From Solirubrobacter sp963724195 (lineage in GTDB: Bacteria > Actinomycetota > Thermoleophilia > Solirubrobacterales > Solirubrobacteraceae), in the NCBI GenBank assembly GCA_963724195.1, contig CAVRTQ010000021.1, positions 1 to 64,000 of the forward strand: a stretch of DNA of 64,000 nucleotides. The letters are read 5' to 3'. This document shows, piece by piece, positions 18,729 through 28,434 of this stretch. The notes beneath the pieces are model-generated. The model was given only the letters and a program-made list of their open reading frames with translations. It did no database searches and was not told where the DNA came from. The position numbers and the translations under genes were made by a program. How positions within the stretch are numbered: position 1 is the first letter of the stretch; each line of letters starts with the position of its first letter.

Positions 18729-19463
18729 TCACGTTCCCGCGAGCGCCGTCTTGCATTGGGCGGTGATGGCCTCCAGGTCCTTGCGCACGACCGGGACCTG
18801 CTCGCGTACGTTGCCGCTCCCGAACAGGCCCCCGAAGGCGCCGATGTAGGCCCGCGCGCACTCGGCGGCGATCGTGGCCTTGGCCTGCGCGGCGTCCCGC
18901 TCGGCGTTGGCCTGGTTGGCCTGCGCGTTCGCCTTGTCGGCCTCGTCGGTCGCGTCGTCGACCTGACGCTTGGCCGCAGAGGCCTCCTGTTCAGCCTCGT
19001 CAGCTGCCTTCTGCGCGTCCGCGAGGTCCTCCTCGGTCTGCTCGACGTCCTCCCGGGTCGCGCCGAGCTCGCGCGCCAAGCCGGTGAAGAGCGCGCCTGC
19101 GGCGACGAGCGCCGCCGTCTGACCGCCACCTTCATCGTCGGGCTCCGCGGTGGGCGTCGGCGTGGCCGGCTGCGACGCGTCGTCCAATTTGTCCGCGGTG
19201 GCGTCGAGCTCCTGCTGGGTCGAGTCCAGCTCCTGCTGGGCGGTCTCGAGCTCCTGTCCGGTGGTCGCCGCCGCTTGCGTGGCCGTGTCCAACTCGGTCT
19301 GCGTCCCGTCGAGGTCCGAGCGCAGGGTGAGTGCCCAGATGAGCAGGCCGAGGGCGAGCACTCCCACCGCCACGCTGACCCAGATCCACCAGTTCCGGTG
19401 CTTCTTCGGCGTCGCGTCGGGGGTCTCGGGCGCGGCGTCCGGTTGCGGGCTCGTCGTCGACAT
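18729..19463 (-). CDS. Membrane-anchored coiled-coil protein of unknown function
   Basis: 244 residues. Pro/Thr-rich cytosolic N-terminus, one TM helix (WWIWVSVAVGVLALGLLIWAL, about 25-45), then a long extracytoplasmic region of Gln/Glu/Ala/Asp-rich coiled coil (about 50-92 and 130-200). A Thr/Pro linker (TPTPTAEPDDEGGG) interrupts the coil. The two C-terminal cysteines (ECARAYIG and TAQCKTAL) could form a disulphide. No catalytic motif is seen. It lies downstream of the SulP gene on the same strand. Confidence 0.75.
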   Translation of the reverse strand: MSTTSPQPDAAPETPDATPKKHRNWWIWVSVAVGVLALGLLIWALTLRSDLDGTQTELDTATQAAATTGQELETAQQELDSTQQELDATADKLDDASQPATPTPTAEPDDEGGGQTAALVAAGALFTGLARELGATREDVEQTEEDLADAQKAADEAEQEASAAKRQVDDATDEADKANAQANQANAERDAAQAKATIAAECARAYIGAFGGLFGSGNVREQVPVVRKDLEAITAQCKTALAGT

Positions 19464-19503
19464 CAGCGAGTAGGGAGGCTCCTGGCGGGGCCGCGCGGAC
19501 GCA

Positions 19504-19520
19504 TCACCCGGACCGGGTGA
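19504..19520. repeat. 17-nt palindrome between SulP gene and coiled-coil gene
   Basis: TCACCCGG-A-CCGGGTGA, a perfect palindrome about 40 bases before the coiled-coil gene start and just after the SulP stop. It could be an operator or a small transcript hairpin. Confidence 0.4.
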
Positions 19521-19529
19521 ACTCCGGCT

Positions 19530-21184
19530 CTATCCGATCTCGGCCCGGACCGCGCGCTGGACGTTGCCGTGGATGTGGTCGGTCGCCGATCAGCTCGATG
19601 CACCCGTCGGCTTCGAGCACGCTGCGGACCTGGGGCTTGAGTCGTGCGAGCCGCAGCGGTACGCCGAGGCGGTGCAGCTCGACGAGCTTCGTCGCTCCCT
19701 GGGAGTCGATGAAGTTCACGCCCTCGAGGTCGAGCACGATCGCGCGTGGAGGGGTGTCGGAATCGGTGTAGCCCCGGACCCGCTCCTCGAGCGCCTCCGT
19801 GGTGGCGAAGAACAGCCCTGCGTCGAGCCGGAGGACCACGATGCCCGGGAACAGCTCGTCGTCGGGGTTCTCGACGAGGTCGCGGAACACATGCGTGCCC
19901 GGCTCGCGACCGAGCTCCGGGATCCCCGGCCGCGTGGCGACGTACACGAGCCACAGCAGCGAGAGCGCCACCCCGATCACGACGCCGGCGAGCACGCCGG
20001 CCGACAGCACGCTGACGATGGCCGCGACGGAGATCCAGAAGTCGAACCGGGCCACGCGGAACAGCCGTCGCAGCTCGCCGACGTCGATCATCCCGAACAC
20101 CACGGCGTCGATGATCACGACTCCGAGCACCGCCTTGGGCAGGCTCGAGAACACGGGCGCCAGAACCAGCAGGGTCGCGAGCACGAGCCCGCCGGCGGCC
20201 AGCGACGAGACCTGCGTGCGCGCTCCGGCCGACTCGTTGAGCGAGCTGGCCGAGAGGCTCGTCGACACCGGCATGCCCTGGAACACGCCGGCGCCGAGGT
20301 TCGCCATGCCTTGGGCCACGGACTCCTGGTTGACGTCGATCCGGTAGTCGTGGCGGGCGGCGAAGGCGCGCGCGTCGCCGGCCGTCTGCGAGAAGCCGAT
20401 CAGCAGCAGGGCCGCCGCCGCGATCCCGACGGTCGCGTAGTGGTCGAGCACCAGCGCCAGATCGGGCAGCGCGGGCGCCGGCAGCCCGCGCGGCACATCG
20501 CCGACGAGCGCGACGCCGTGAGCGCCCAGGTCGAACAGCAGCGGAGGCCGCGAGCCCGCCGGCCACCAGCACGAGCGCACCGGGAACCTTCGGGGACTTC
20601 AGTCGCAGGCCGAGGATCACCGCCAGCGACACGGCCGCCACGAGCAGCGTCGTGCCGTGCACGTCGCCCACCGATCGCAGCCAGGACCCGAGCTCGCGCC
20701 AGGCGCTGTCACCTTCGGCGTCGGTACCCGTGAGCTTCGGCAGCTCACCGATCACGACATCGATCGCGGCGCCCGCGAGAAAGCCCGTGATCACGGCCTT
20801 CGACAGGAACTGCGCGATCCAGCCGAGGCGAAAGATCGCGAGCGCCAGGAACAACACCCCGGTGACGAGGGCGATCGCCGCCACGAGCGCCGCGGCCTCG
20901 GCCCCCGCGAGCCCGGTGGCGAGGACCGCGCTGCCCGCGACCGCGGCGAGCGAGGAGCTCGGCCCGGTGGAGATCTGCCGCGAGGTGGCGAACAGCGCGT
21001 AGATGATCGCGCCCGCGGCCGCGGCGTAGAGGCCGTTCTGCAGCGGCACGCCGGCGATCCCGGCGTAGCCGAGGTTCTTCGGCACGATCAGCGCGGTCAC
21101 CGCGACGGCCGCCACCAGGTCCCCGCGCAGCCAGACGCGCTCGTACCGGGGCAGCCAGCGGGCGGCGGGGACGGTGAACGCCAA
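19530..21184 (-). CDS. SulP-family anion transporter with STAS domain
   Basis: About 550 residues. Ten or more TM helices with the SulP signature region near the start (PKNLGYAGIAGVPLQNGLYAAAAG) and a cytoplasmic STAS domain (AIVLDLEGVNFIDSQGATKLVEL). Probably a sulfate or related anion importer, or SulP with bicarbonate; the substrate is not readable. Two frame breaks: near 20540 (GGLAAS resumes as LLFDLGAHGV) and near 19583. At the second, DRPHPR should read DHIHGNVQRAVRAEIG and then stop at 19530-19532. Read uncorrected, that frame ends at 19504. Confidence 0.85.
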
Positions 21185-21292
21185 TCAGCGCACCGGGTCG
21201 ATGGTGACGGCCGCGGCGGTCATGGCGCGCACGCTACGCGCGGTGGGAGGCGTGGGCATCATCCGAACCGGGCGAGATCGGCGGCCGTCGGC

Positions 21293-22423
21293 TCACGGGC
21301 GGGGCACGGCGCGAAAGATCGCCCCCGCCCCGGAGGCCAAGAGCGGTTCACCGTTCGCGTCCGGCCCGATGTGCGTGAGCTGCTGCACCTGCGCGCGCTC
21401 GCGGCGGATGTCGTCGGCACCGCCCGCCGGGGTGCCAGTCAGCGACCACAGCGCGCCGGAGCAGAAGTCGCCGTAGAGGTAGCGGCCCTGGAGCGGCGCG
21501 ATCGCGGTGCCGCGATAGACGTAGCCTCCGATGACCGAGCAACCGTCCCGATGGGTGTAGGCGGCGACGGGCCAGATGAGCTCCCCGGTGCGATCGAGGG
21601 CGAACGCTTCGTCGCTGGTGCGCCGGTCGCCTTCGAAGGCGTCCCAGCCGAGGTTCTTCGGCGGCTCGTCGGGCTCGAGCAGGACACGGTTGATCTCTTC
21701 GGCGTCGTCTTGGCCGACATCGCCGATCCAGATCTCGCCGAGGGCGGGATCGAACGCGAAGCGCCACGGGTTGCGCAGTCCGGTGAGCGCGACGCGCCAG
21801 TCCGGGCGCGCCGCGTCGACATCGACCGAGAGCAGCTTGCCCAGCTTGGATCGGAGGTCCTGCGCGTGCTGGGACGGGTCGAACGCGCCACCGCCGTCCC
21901 CGAGCCCGAGATACAGCCGCCCATCAGGCCCGAACGTCAGCTGGCCGCCGTTGTGGTTCTCCTCGGGCTGGTCGACGCGCAGGAGTTCGCGCACGTGCTC
22001 GCCGTCTCGGAATTCGGCGACGCGCGTGTCTCCACGCTTGTCGCTCCAGTGCAGGAACAGGCGGCGGTTGATGGCGAAGTCGGGATGGAAGGCGATCCCG
22101 AGCAGACCCTGCTCGGCGCCGACGAGCACGCGGTCGCTGATGTCGAGTTGGGTCTGTCGCTTGTCCCCGCGCAGGCGGACGACGCGCCCCGGCTGCTCGA
22201 GGATCCACAGCGCGTCAGGATCGCCGGGCGCGCTGCCGACCCAGGTGGGCCGGTTGAAGCCGGTCGCGAGGCGCTCGAGGTCGAAGTGATGCGCGTCGCC
22301 GGACGCGCGGGCCGGCGGGCGGGGTTCGATCGAGTCGCGGACGTCACCGTCGGCGCCGATGGCCAGCGTGGCGAGGCCGAGGACCAGGGCAGCGGCCGCG
22401 ACCAAGATGAGGAGCCGTCGCAT
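21293..22423 (-). CDS. Secreted PQQ-dependent aldose sugar dehydrogenase
   Basis: 376 residues from MRRLLILVAAAALVLG (22423), a signal peptide. A single six-bladed soluble GDH-like domain: GFNRPTWVGSAPGD, LWILEQPGRV, GLLGIAFHPDF, ENHNGGQLTFGPDGRLYLGLGDGG (the His-containing active-site loop), LTGLRNPWRFAFDP, IGDVGQ and GGYVYRG. It would oxidise aldoses to lactones in the periplasm or outside the cell, with PQQ and Ca2+. No pqq synthesis genes are nearby. It follows the membrane-protein gene by only 14 bases, so they form one transcript. Confidence 0.88.
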   Translation of the reverse strand: MRRLLILVAAAALVLGLATLAIGADGDVRDSIEPRPPARASGDAHHFDLERLATGFNRPTWVGSAPGDPDALWILEQPGRVVRLRGDKRQTQLDISDRVLVGAEQGLLGIAFHPDFAINRRLFLHWSDKRGDTRVAEFRDGEHVRELLRVDQPEENHNGGQLTFGPDGRLYLGLGDGGGAFDPSQHAQDLRSKLGKLLSVDVDAARPDWRVALTGLRNPWRFAFDPALGEIWIGDVGQDDAEEINRVLLEPDEPPKNLGWDAFEGDRRTSDEAFALDRTGELIWPVAAYTHRDGCSVIGGYVYRGTAIAPLQGRYLYGDFCSGALWSLTGTPAGGADDIRRERAQVQQLTHIGPDANGEPLLASGAGAIFRAVPRP

Positions 22424-22437
22424 TCCGCGGCGAGATA

Positions 22438-23739
22438 CTAGGCGCACCTGACCGATACGGACCATCGGCCGACCCGTGCGCGCGGCAGGAATCCCTCAGC
22501 GGGCGGCTCGATGGCCGCGTCGGTGCGCAGCCGGGAGCGGAAGACGACCCCCGGCGGGCTCGGCTCGAAGGCGACGCGGCGCTTCTCGACCTCGAGCCGG
22601 TACGCGAGCAGGGGGCCGCGGAAGTGGCCGACGTACGGGCGCCCGCAGGCTAGGAGCGCCGTCCGGCCACCGGCGGCCGTGATCACGCGACGCAAGTCCG
22701 CGTCGAGCGCCCGCTGGTAGGCCTGTTCACGCCGCACATCCGGCAGGCCGGCGAGCTTGGGCGCGGCGGCCACGAGCAGCGCCATGGCGACGAGCGCCGC
22801 GTAGACCGCCCGCCGCCGGGCGAGCTCGAGCAGGCCCGCGGCCCCCGCGACGGCCACACAGGCCCCGCCCGGCAGGGAGTAGCGTGGCTCGCCCGAGAAC
22901 CCGGCCTGCGCCATCAGCGCCACCAGCACGATCCAGGCCAGACCGGCGAACAGGACGGGTCGCAACCGGGCCGGGGTGAAGCACGCTCCGATCCACAGCG
23001 GCCACAGCGGGAGCGCGGCCGCCTCCCGCAGCGCCGCGAGCGCCGGCACGGCTTCGGTGGCGGGCAGGCCGGGGATCGACACGCGGGCCCGCGCGCCGGA
23101 GCGCGTGAGATCCCCCGAGCCCAGCCATTCAGGGACGAGCCACAGCGCGGGCACGGCCACCGCGTAGAGCGCCAGCAGGCGCCGCAACTCGGGGTGACGG
23201 CGCCACGCGACCACCCCGGCCACGATCAGGAACGGCCACGCCTCGACGCGCAGCAGGGCACACCCCACCCCCAGCCCGATCGCCGCGCCCGCCCGGCCGT
23301 CGCGCCAGGCGAGCAGCGCGAGCAAGGCGAACGCGGTCGTCCATCCCGTCTCGGCGCCGGCCCCCGCGTAGGCGACGAACGCGCCCGTCAACGCCACCGC
23401 CACGGCCGCCAACGTACCGACCGCGCGGTACGCGACGAAGACCGCGACCACCGACCCTGCGCGGGCGATCAGCACCCAGGCCACCGGCGCGGCCGGGCCG
23501 AGCAGCGAGAGCACGGCGCACACCGCGACCGGGAGCGGCTTGAACGCCGGCCCGTCGACGGTGCTGAGCGAAAATGAAGCGGTTTCCCGGCCCCAGAGCA
23601 ACCACATCCACGGGTCATAGCTCGGGGCCGGCGCGATCAGCAGGGCCGAAGCGACGGTCACCAGGACGATGGCCACGGCGGGCATGCCGGAACGGAGTGC
23701 CGACCGTCGGCTCAAGCTTGCGGCTCCCAGGCCGACCAT
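22438..23739 (-). CDS. Polytopic membrane protein, possible GT-C-like glycosyltransferase
   Basis: Up to 433 residues from MVGLGAASLSRR (23739); MPAVAIVLVT (23685) is an alternative start. Ten or so hydrophobic helices, an early extracytoplasmic loop SYDPWMWLLWGRE (a D in the first loop is typical of GT-C enzymes), GWTTAFALLAL, and a soluble C-terminal part (LLACGRPYVGHFRGPLLAY, RVGRWSVSVRC). This suggests a lipid-linked-sugar glycosyltransferase of the DUF2029/ArnT kind, but no defining motif is certain. Upstream of and co-directional with the PQQ dehydrogenase gene. Confidence 0.7.
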   Translation of the reverse strand: MVGLGAASLSRRSALRSGMPAVAIVLVTVASALLIAPAPSYDPWMWLLWGRETASFSLSTVDGPAFKPLPVAVCAVLSLLGPAAPVAWVLIARAGSVVAVFVAYRAVGTLAAVAVALTGAFVAYAGAGAETGWTTAFALLALLAWRDGRAGAAIGLGVGCALLRVEAWPFLIVAGVVAWRRHPELRRLLALYAVAVPALWLVPEWLGSGDLTRSGARARVSIPGLPATEAVPALAALREAAALPLWPLWIGACFTPARLRPVLFAGLAWIVLVALMAQAGFSGEPRYSLPGGACVAVAGAAGLLELARRRAVYAALVAMALLVAAAPKLAGLPDVRREQAYQRALDADLRRVITAAGGRTALLACGRPYVGHFRGPLLAYRLEVEKRRVAFEPSPPGVVFRSRLRTDAAIEPPAEGFLPRARVGRWSVSVRCA

Positions 23740-23746
23740 GATGGTG

Positions 23747-25684
23747 ATGTCACTGCAGCTCTCACGGATGTCCTTGCTCACGCGCTTCGGTGTGTTGAGC
23801 GTGGCCATGCTCGTGCTCCTCGCCGCGGCCCTCAGCTTCGTGTTCAAGCACCAGATCGAGGCGCGCGCCAAGAGCGAAGCCGAGGAGATCGCCGTCCTGG
23901 TGGCACGCGCGGCCGTCCAGCCCAACCTCACGCCGGCCGACTTGCACGGCACGCTGCGCCCCGAGCGGCTGCGCGAGCTCGACCAGCGCCTGCAGACCGA
24001 CGTGTTCGCCGACACGGGCATCCAGCGCGTGAAGATCTTCGACGCCAACGGCCGCATCTTCTACTCCGACAAGCGAGACGTCATCGGCGACGTCGCGGCC
24101 GGCTCGCCCGGCGTCGTTCGCGCGCTCAACGGCGGGGTCGTGTCGCACTTCACCCACGGGGTCGATCACACCGACAAGGGCGCTCGGACGCTCGAGGTCT
24201 ACGTGCCGTTGCGGTTCAAGAACGACGCTGCGCCCGTGGGTGTGTACGAGGTCTACCTCTCCTACACGCCGACCGAGAAGGCGATCGCCGAGGACACGCG
24301 CACCATGTACATGGTCATCGCGCTCGGGCTGCTGCTCGTCTGGGCGGCGCTCTATCGGATCGTGTCGCTCGCCTCGCGCCGCCTCCGTCGCCAAGCCACC
24401 CACGACGCGCTGACCGGCCTGCCGAACCGTGTGCTGCTCGAGGACCGGATCGAGCGCGCCCTCGCCCTCGCCGCGCGTGGCGACAATGAGCTCGCGGTCC
24501 TGTTCATCGACCTCGACCGCTTCAAGGAGATCAACGACACGCTCGGGCACGCCTACGGCGACGAACTGCTGCGTCAGGTGGCACTGCGGCTGCGCGAGGT
24601 GCTTCGCCATGGCGACACTCTGGCGCGCCTGGGCGGCGACGAGTTCGCCGTGCTGCTGCCGACCGTGCAGGATCGCGCGGACGTCGAGCTGGTCGCCGAC
24701 CGACTGCGTGACGCGCTGCATCGCAGCTTCTCCGCGGGCGGGACGACGCTGGACGTCGAGGCGAGCATCGGCGTGGCGCTCTCGTCGGAGCACGGCACGA
24801 CGGCGGACGAGCTGCTCGCGAGCGCGGACATCGCGATGTACTCGGCCAAGGAGCACAAGGCCGGCGCGGTCTTCTTCGACCCGCAGGACCGGGTCAACAC
24901 CCCTTCTCGCCTGACCATCCTCGGTGACCTGCGTCGTGCGCTGGAGGCCTGCGATCAGCTCTCGCTGCACTTCCAGCCGAAGTACGCCCTCGACGACGAG
25001 CGCCTCATCGGCGTCGAGGCGTTGCTGCGCTGGCAGCACCCCGAGCGCGGCAACGTCCCGCCCGCGGACTTCATCGAGCTCGCGGAGGGCACCGGAATCA
25101 TCCACAAGCTCACGGAACACGTGCTGCGCGTCGCGCTCGCCCAGTCGCGGCGCTGGGTGGACGCGGGCCACCACGTCCCGATCGCCGTCAACCTGTCGAC
25201 GCGCTGCCTGCTCGACACGAACCTCCCCGAACACGTGAGAGACCTGTTGGCCGAGTTCGACGTCCCGCCGGAGTTGCTGCGGCTCGAAGTCACCGAGAGC
25301 GCCGTGATGGGCGATCCGGCGCGGGCCACGGACGTCCTGCAGCGACTTCACGACCTCGGCGTTCGGCTTTCGATCGACGACTTCGGCACGGGCTACACGT
25401 CGATGGCCTACCTGCGCCGGCTGCCCGTGGACGAGCTCAAGGTCGACCGCTCCTTCGTGACCAGTATGACCACCAACGAGCACGACGCCGTGCTCGTGCG
25501 GACCGCGATCGATCTCGGCCACAACCTCGGCCTCACGATCGTCGCCGAGGGCGTCGAGAACGCCGGCCACGTGTCCGCGCTGCGCGCGCTCGACTGCGAC
25601 ATCGCCCAGGGCTATCACTACGCGCGTCCGATGCCGGCCGCTGATCTCACCGCGCTGCTCGAGCGCGCGGTCCAGCTCGCCTAG
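23747..25684 (+). CDS. Membrane sensor GGDEF-EAL protein
   Basis: About 645 residues. TM helix near the start (VLSVAMLVLLAAALSFVF), extracytoplasmic sensor domain (about 35-185; RVKIFDANGRIFYSD suggests a Cache/CHASE-like fold), second TM helix (MVIALGLLLVWAALYRIV), GGDEF domain with RLGGDEF and an EAL domain. The EAL domain has EALLRWQHP, NLS, LEVTESAV, DDFGTGYTSM, LKVDRSF and AEGVEN. The Q-G-Y-x-x-x-x-P segment is AQGYHYARPMP. Both active sites look usable. The start is uncertain (23738, 23747 or 23768), because the divergent gene begins at 23739 and the two 5' ends abut. Confidence 0.88.
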   Translation: MSLQLSRMSLLTRFGVLSVAMLVLLAAALSFVFKHQIEARAKSEAEEIAVLVARAAVQPNLTPADLHGTLRPERLRELDQRLQTDVFADTGIQRVKIFDANGRIFYSDKRDVIGDVAAGSPGVVRALNGGVVSHFTHGVDHTDKGARTLEVYVPLRFKNDAAPVGVYEVYLSYTPTEKAIAEDTRTMYMVIALGLLLVWAALYRIVSLASRRLRRQATHDALTGLPNRVLLEDRIERALALAARGDNELAVLFIDLDRFKEINDTLGHAYGDELLRQVALRLREVLRHGDTLARLGGDEFAVLLPTVQDRADVELVADRLRDALHRSFSAGGTTLDVEASIGVALSSEHGTTADELLASADIAMYSAKEHKAGAVFFDPQDRVNTPSRLTILGDLRRALEACDQLSLHFQPKYALDDERLIGVEALLRWQHPERGNVPPADFIELAEGTGIIHKLTEHVLRVALAQSRRWVDAGHHVPIAVNLSTRCLLDTNLPEHVRDLLAEFDVPPELLRLEVTESAVMGDPARATDVLQRLHDLGVRLSIDDFGTGYTSMAYLRRLPVDELKVDRSFVTSMTTNEHDAVLVRTAIDLGHNLGLTIVAEGVENAGHVSALRALDCDIAQGYHYARPMPAADLTALLERAVQLA

Positions 25685-25745
25685 CCACCTGGTCTCCGAG
25701 CAGAGGATCGGCGTCGCTGCACCGGGTTGTACGCGTCGTCGCGCG

Positions 25746-26015
25746 TCAGTTTCCGTTGTCGCGCTGACCGTAGTGCGGGTGCATGATGGTCGCGCGACGC
25801 ACTCGATCGAGGGCGACGAGCCGACCGCCGACGCGCAAGTGATGCGGATAGCCCGTGTCGTCGAGTTCCGGGTCCAAACGCTCCCCGGCTCTTGATGGCA
25901 CTCCCTCGGCCGCCGCGCCGTCCGAGAGCTCGACGCAGACCTGCAAACGACCGACCGCAGCCTGGTCGAGGAGCTGGCCTACCGTGGCGTAGAAATGCGA
26001 GCTGAGATCGTCCAT
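25746..26015 (-). CDS. Uncharacterised 89-residue protein
   Basis: Starts at MDDLSSHFYATVGQLLDQA (26015), with AGAGGA immediately upstream. The remainder (LSDGAAAEGVPSRAGERLDPE, PHHLRVGGRLVALDRVRRATI) reads as a compact beta-type fold. No known domain recognised. It sits between the GGDEF-EAL gene and the TetR-PP2C gene, on the opposite strand. Confidence 0.55.
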   Translation of the reverse strand: MDDLSSHFYATVGQLLDQAAVGRLQVCVELSDGAAAEGVPSRAGERLDPELDDTGYPHHLRVGGRLVALDRVRRATIMHPHYGQRDNGN

Positions 26016-26097
26016 TCCTCTATTCAGGTCGTGAATTGTGCACCGGCAGTGCTGTCCCTGAGGACTGCCCAATTCGGTGCTGCACCAATGACCTGCT

Positions 26098-26106
26098 GGG
26101 TAGGCC
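26098..26106 (+). promoter_or_regulatory. GGGTAGGCC box upstream of the TetR-PP2C gene
   Basis: Same nine-base box as at 27596, 30410 and 32553, but 50 nt (first G to start codon) before the GTG at 26148. If it is a -10 element, this gene has a leader of about 35 nt with its own GGAG site. Confidence 0.4.
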
Positions 26107-26147
26107 GGACACGCTGTCCCGTCTGAACCTCATCTGCGGAGTACGTC

Positions 26148-27528
26148 GTGACCACAGAACGCGCTGACTCGCGACGCACGCGGGTGCGCATCGTCGAGGC
26201 CAGTCGGCGACTGCTCGAGCAGTCGCCGACGGCTCCGGTCGCCGACGTCGCCGCGGCGGCGGGCGTCTCGCGGTCCACGCTGTACCGACATTTTCCTGAC
26301 CGCGACAGCTTGTTGCGGGCCGCTCGCGCTCATCAGCCGCGCGAGCCTGGGGAACGCTCGGAGCACTCGTTGCCTCCGGGGCAGCTCGGTCGTGAGCGGC
26401 CGGTGTCGCTGGAGGGCATCCATGTGTTCGATGTCGTGTCTCCTCCCGTGTTGCCGGAGCAGCTGGTCGCCGAGGCGCAGCGGATCGCGGACGTTCCGCT
26501 GGCGCTGTATGTGCTCGACATCGACGGTTCGCATCTGCTGCGGGTCGCCGGCCCGGAGCGCCTGCCCGAGCGCATCGAAGCGCCGCTGGCGATCGGGCCT
26601 GAGCTCGATTCGGACGGGTTGTCGCAGTTGCGTGCCGCGCTTGCGGACCGGCCGGGAATCGAGGTCGTGCCGCTGTGGCTGCGCGGGCGAGCGACAGGCG
26701 TGATGCTCACCCTTGGGCGCCCGCGTCGGCCGTTGGCGGAGATCGCGCGCCAGGCGGCGGCCGCGATCACGCTTGCCGACCGGTACACGGACACGTTCGC
26801 GCGGGCGCAGCGACGCAAGCAGCCGCGTGCGGCGGCGGAGATCCAGCAGAGTCTGCTGCCGCCGCGCATCTCGCGCATCTCCGGCGGCGAGGTGGCGGGG
26901 AACGTGCTGCCGAGCTACGAGGTCGCGGGCGACTGGTTCGACTTCGTCGAGAACCTCGACGGCGTGTGGATCACGCTCGCCGACGGGCTGGGTCCCGAGC
27001 ACGCGGGCGGCCGCGAGCAGCGCCGTGGCGCTGGGCGCGTTGCGAGCCAGCCGGCGCAGCGGCGGCACGCCGCAGGACGCGCTGATGCTCATGCATCGCA
27101 CGCTGAAGGAGATGCCGGGGCCGGCGGCGGAGATGACCGCGATCGTCGCGCGCTGGGATCCGGCGACGTTTCAGCTCGATCTCGTCAGCTGCGGCCACGA
27201 GCCGCCGATCGTCATCCACGCCGACCAGACCGTGGAACGGGTGGACGTTCCCGTCGGCCGCGGCTTGGGTGGGCGCGCCAGCCCGCGCCCGTCGGAGCTC
27301 ACGATGACGCTCAGCCCGGGAGAACGGCTCGTGCTGTGTTCGGACGGCGTGTTCGCTGCCGGTCCCGGACAGGCGGGACTCGGTCACGAGGGTGTGGCCG
27401 AAGCGGCGCTGCGCTCGGTCCGGGGTTCCGCGGCCGACACCGTCCGTCAGGTCCATCGCGCGGTGCTCGATGCCATCGGCGAGGACCTGCGCGACGACGC
27501 GACCGTCGTGTGTCTCGGCCCCGAGTGA
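26148..27528 (+). CDS. TetR-type HTH fused to GAF-like and SpoIIE/PP2C phosphatase domains
   Basis: About 459 residues. Residues 1-60 are a canonical TetR N-terminal DNA-binding domain (RVRIVEASRRLLEQSP, VADVAAAAGVSRSTLYRHFPDRDSLLRAA). Residues about 90-210 form a GAF-like sensor (LVAEAQRIADVPLALYVLD). The rest is a PP2C-type Ser/Thr phosphatase of the SpoIIE/RsbU class (AAAEIQQSLLPPRIS, AGDWFDFVEN, LADGLG, LVSCGHEPP, LVLCSDGVFA, DDATVVCLG), with the metal-binding Asp residues in AGDWFD, SDG and DDA. RsbU-class phosphatases activate SigB/SigF-type sigma factors through anti-sigma antagonists; a SigF-like gene lies 0.9 kb downstream. The frame breaks near 27000-27010 (GLGPEHA resumes as RAAASSAVALGAL). 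Start GTG, GGAG spaced six bases. Confidence 0.82.
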
Positions 27529-27595
27529 TCTAACCGGACCCGGGACGGTTTGTACCGGTTCACTGTCCCAGGTCCTGTGGACGAAGTTCAAGTCG

Positions 27596-27604
27596 GGGTA
27601 GGCC
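27596..27604 (+). promoter_or_regulatory. GGGTAGGCC box, leaderless promoter candidate
   Basis: First G is 15 nt before the ATG at 27611. The hexamer TAGGCC ends six bases before the ATG, and there is no Shine-Dalgarno site between. Confidence 0.55.
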
Positions 27605-27610
27605 ACTGGC

Positions 27611-28381
27611 ATGAGCCACTTGCAGAAGGACCAGCTGCTCCAGCATCGCGGGCAGGATCTGTACGACAGTCACGACGACAAGATCGGGACGATCGACGAG
27701 ATCTACCTCGACCACGAGTCGGGCGAGCCCGAGTGGGCGCTCGTCAACACGGGTCTGTTCGGCACCAAGTCGACCTTCGTGCCGCTGCGCGGAGCGAACG
27801 AGCACAGCGGCACGCTCTCGGTGCCCTACGAGAAGGGCTTCGTCAAGGACGCGCCCAACCTGGACACCGACGGCGAGCTGTCGCGTGCACAGGAGGACGA
27901 GCTCTACCGCTACTACGACCTCACGGGATCACGCGGTGAGGTCGACTCCGAGCGCACTCGCGACGCCGACGAGGCCTCCGGCACCGTCGGACACGACGTG
28001 TCCGGCCCGACCACCGACGACGCGATGACGCGTTCGGAAGAGGAGCTGCGCGTCGGCACGACCGAGCGCGACGCCGGCCGCGTGCGGCTGCGCAAGTACG
28101 TCGTCGAGGACGAGGTCACCGAGACGGTGCCGGTGCGCCGCGAGGAGATCCGCGTCGAGCGCGAGCCGATCACGGACGGCAACGTCGACGAGGCCCTCGA
28201 CGGGCCGGCCATCTCCGAGGAGGAGCACGAGGTCGTGCTGCACGAGGAGGAGGTCGTGGTCGACAAGCGCGCCGTGCCGAAGGAGCGCGTGCGCCTGGAG
28301 AAGGACACCGTCACCGACGAGGAGACCGTGTCGGAGACGCTGCGCAAGGAAGAGATCGACGTGGACGAGAGCCGCCGCTGA
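27611..28381 (+). CDS. PRC-barrel + DUF2382 (YsnF/AvaK-type) stress protein, copy 1
   Basis: 256 residues. N-terminal PRC-barrel (about 10-95: GQDLYDSHDDKIGTIDEIYLD, PEWALVNTGLFG, FVPLRGA), an acidic linker, then a DUF2382 domain (about 135-255: MTRSEEELRVGTTERDAGRV, RLRKYVVEDEVTETVPVRRE, repeated E-V-x-V-x-K/E strands). DUF2382 proteins are associated with general stress response, but their molecular role is unknown. Soluble, no signal peptide. Very similar to the protein at 31462-32259. Likely under control of the cluster's sigma factor. Confidence 0.85.
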   Translation: MSHLQKDQLLQHRGQDLYDSHDDKIGTIDEIYLDHESGEPEWALVNTGLFGTKSTFVPLRGANEHSGTLSVPYEKGFVKDAPNLDTDGELSRAQEDELYRYYDLTGSRGEVDSERTRDADEASGTVGHDVSGPTTDDAMTRSEEELRVGTTERDAGRVRLRKYVVEDEVTETVPVRREEIRVEREPITDGNVDEALDGPAISEEEHEVVLHEEEVVVDKRAVPKERVRLEKDTVTDEETVSETLRKEEIDVDESRR

Positions 28382-28398
28382 GCAATCGCCGCAGTCCG

Positions 28399-28422
28399 GC
28401 GGGCACGCGTCCGCGTGCCCGC
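28399..28422 (+). terminator. Hairpin after DUF2382 copy 1
   Basis: Perfect 11-bp stem with a 2-nt TC loop, 18 bases after the stop and just before the sigma-factor gene. Confidence 0.65.
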
Positions 28423-28434
28423 CTCCGCGAACCC

